A DNA stretch of 5,705 nucleotides from Spirochaetota bacterium (GTDB lineage: Bacteria; Spirochaetota; UBA4802; UBA5550). Below, piece after piece: positions 4,905-5,705 of the stretch. How positions within the stretch are numbered: position 1 is the first letter of the stretch; every line of letters begins with the position of its first letter. The notes below the pieces were generated by a model that saw only the letters and a program-made list of their open reading frames with translations, was not told where the DNA came from and did no database searches. A program made the position numbers and the translations under genes. Where the stretch lies: assembly GCA_022704585.1 (NCBI GenBank), contig JAKJGD010000156.1:1-5705 (forward strand). The letters are read 5' to 3'.

Positions 4905-5705
4905 CTATTCGTATTTCGTGTCGTACTTCTCGATTGCCGGCTTGACGCCTTCGAGGTTCCTGCCCGCCTCGGCTTTCTGCCGGTCAACGCCCTCGCGGGC
5001 CTCGGTGCCGGCGGCGGAGGCGTCGCCTTTTATCCCCTCGATGTTCGCCCGGTCACCCGCCTTCTGGTCCTCGATGTTCTTCCTGTCCAGGTCCTTCTGC
5101 TGCTGGACCATTTCCCTGTTCTCCTTCTTCTGGTCCTCGACCATCTTCCGGATCTCCTCGCGCTGCTTCTCGAACTGCTCGCGCAGGGACTGCTTCATCT
5201 CGCGGAAGTCCTTCCTGATGGCCTCGATGAGCCTCCTGTTTTCGGCCGAGATGTCCTTCACGGTCATCGGCATGTCCTTCTCGACCACGACCTCCTTGTC
5301 CTCCGGGACCAGGACAGCTTTCTGGTCCGGCGATATCTCGCTCTCCACCCGCACCTCGCCGTCCACGCACACGACGAGCCCCTTGCCGTTATCCTCGGAA
5401 ACCAGGAACTCGGTGCCGCGGACACCCGCGGTCGCGGTGGGCGTGGTCACGCTGAAGCTGTCGTTCTTTGCGAGCTTCTTCGCCACCTTCATGAACGCCC
5501 TGCCCCGGTATACGTTGAAGCCGGTCTTCTCCGACCCGTCTTTCAGGTCGACCGCCAGGTCGCTGACCCTGACGCTGCTCTTTTCAAGTATCTTGACCGC
5601 GTTCTCCTGGAAATAGATATCCACGAAGGACGAGGGGCCGGTCTCGATGACCATGCCCTTTTTGACAATATCGCCGACCCTGGCGGGGGCCTTCTTCTCC
5701 CCGTC
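4905..5705 (-). CDS. FecR-domain protein with hendecad coiled-coil tail (5' end outside window)
   Basis: The frame runs through the right edge; the ATG at 5654 is internal, because the 17 codons before it (ending PARVGDIVKKG) belong to the same FecR domain. Numbered from that Met, the FecR domain (PF04773) spans about 1-110: TGPSSFVDIYF (5-15), a second strand set around GFNVYRGRAFMKV (45-57) and the family signature TPTATAGVRGTEFLVS (71-86), then VVCVDGEVRV (94-103). Residues 148-213 are six contiguous 11-residue units rich in Lys, Glu and Gln, with a hydrophobic residue at unit position 3 and Arg at position 11 in five of six units, and predict a long coiled coil. The tail then turns Ala/Gly-rich and ends YDTKYE. 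FecR domains outside iron signalling are common in exported proteins that bind other envelope components; export here is inferred, since the signal region lies beyond the window. No TonB or sigma-factor partner is visible. Confidence 0.88.
   Translation of the reverse strand, partial: DGEKKAPARVGDIVKKGMVIETGPSSFVDIYFQENAVKILEKSSVRVSDLAVDLKDGSEKTGFNVYRGRAFMKVAKKLAKNDSFSVTTPTATAGVRGTEFLVSEDNGKGLVVCVDGEVRVESEISPDQKAVLVPEDKEVVVEKDMPMTVKDISAENRRLIEAIRKDFREMKQSLREQFEKQREEIRKMVEDQKKENREMVQQQKDLDRKNIEDQKAGDRANIEGIKGDASAAGTEAREGVDRQKAEAGRNLEGVKPAIEKYDTKYE

Noticed and set aside
5652..5654. ATG as the start of the FecR gene
   Set aside because: The frame is open to the window edge, and the residues before this Met (PARVGDIVKKG) match the beginning of a FecR domain, so the Met is internal.

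Overview
The window looks like a stretch of a GC-rich, probably double-membraned (Gram-negative type) bacterial chromosome whose left part carries DNA of foreign composition. The phylum cannot be fixed from sequence. A non-canonical lipobox on the serine hydrolase, a FecR-domain protein with a charged coiled-coil tail and a GWxxE-free set of housekeeping enzymes would fit a spirochaete or a deltaproteobacterium-like lineage, but this is only a guess.

Layout, left to right. (1) Positions 1-680 are very AT-rich and encode a multi-pass membrane protein on the + strand (minimal frame 252-677). Its open frame continues upstream to 63 with further membrane-like segments but no normal start codon. 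(2) A GC-rich imperfect hairpin (715-763) follows. It resembles a degenerate integron attC site, though a transcription-related hairpin is also possible. (3) A + strand pair follows: a class-C beta-lactamase-family serine hydrolase with a lipoprotein-like signal (784-1959), then, 35 bp later, a DUF1697 protein (1995-2546) that uses a TTG start behind a strong Shine-Dalgarno. (4) A 219-bp intergenic region holds a palindrome at the DUF1697 stop, a terminator-like hairpin and a cluster of mutually exclusive small hairpins. (5) A nitrilase-superfamily carbon-nitrogen hydrolase (2784-3497, +) runs tail-to-tail into a GT-B family 4 glycosyltransferase (3475-4734, -), their ends overlapping by 23 bp. 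(6) A roughly 137-bp composite palindromic repeat (4757-4893) separates the glycosyltransferase from (7) a FecR-domain protein (4905 to beyond 5705, -), whose N-terminus is cut by the right edge and whose C-terminal half is a run of 11-residue coiled-coil repeats.

Base composition climbs from about a quarter GC in the membrane-protein gene, through about half in the hydrolase and DUF1697 genes, to about two thirds in the right-hand genes. This suggests that the left third was acquired and the right two thirds are backbone. No shared pathway is evident: the hydrolase and DUF1697 protein may be co-transcribed, the nitrilase and glycosyltransferase are only physical neighbours, and the FecR protein and glycosyltransferase share a strand but are separated by the repeat. 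I found no defence system, CRISPR array, transposase, rRNA or tRNA. The most interesting items are the attC-like hairpin beside an AT-rich membrane-protein gene, the start-less extension of that gene, the nested repeat, and the hendecad tail of the FecR protein.
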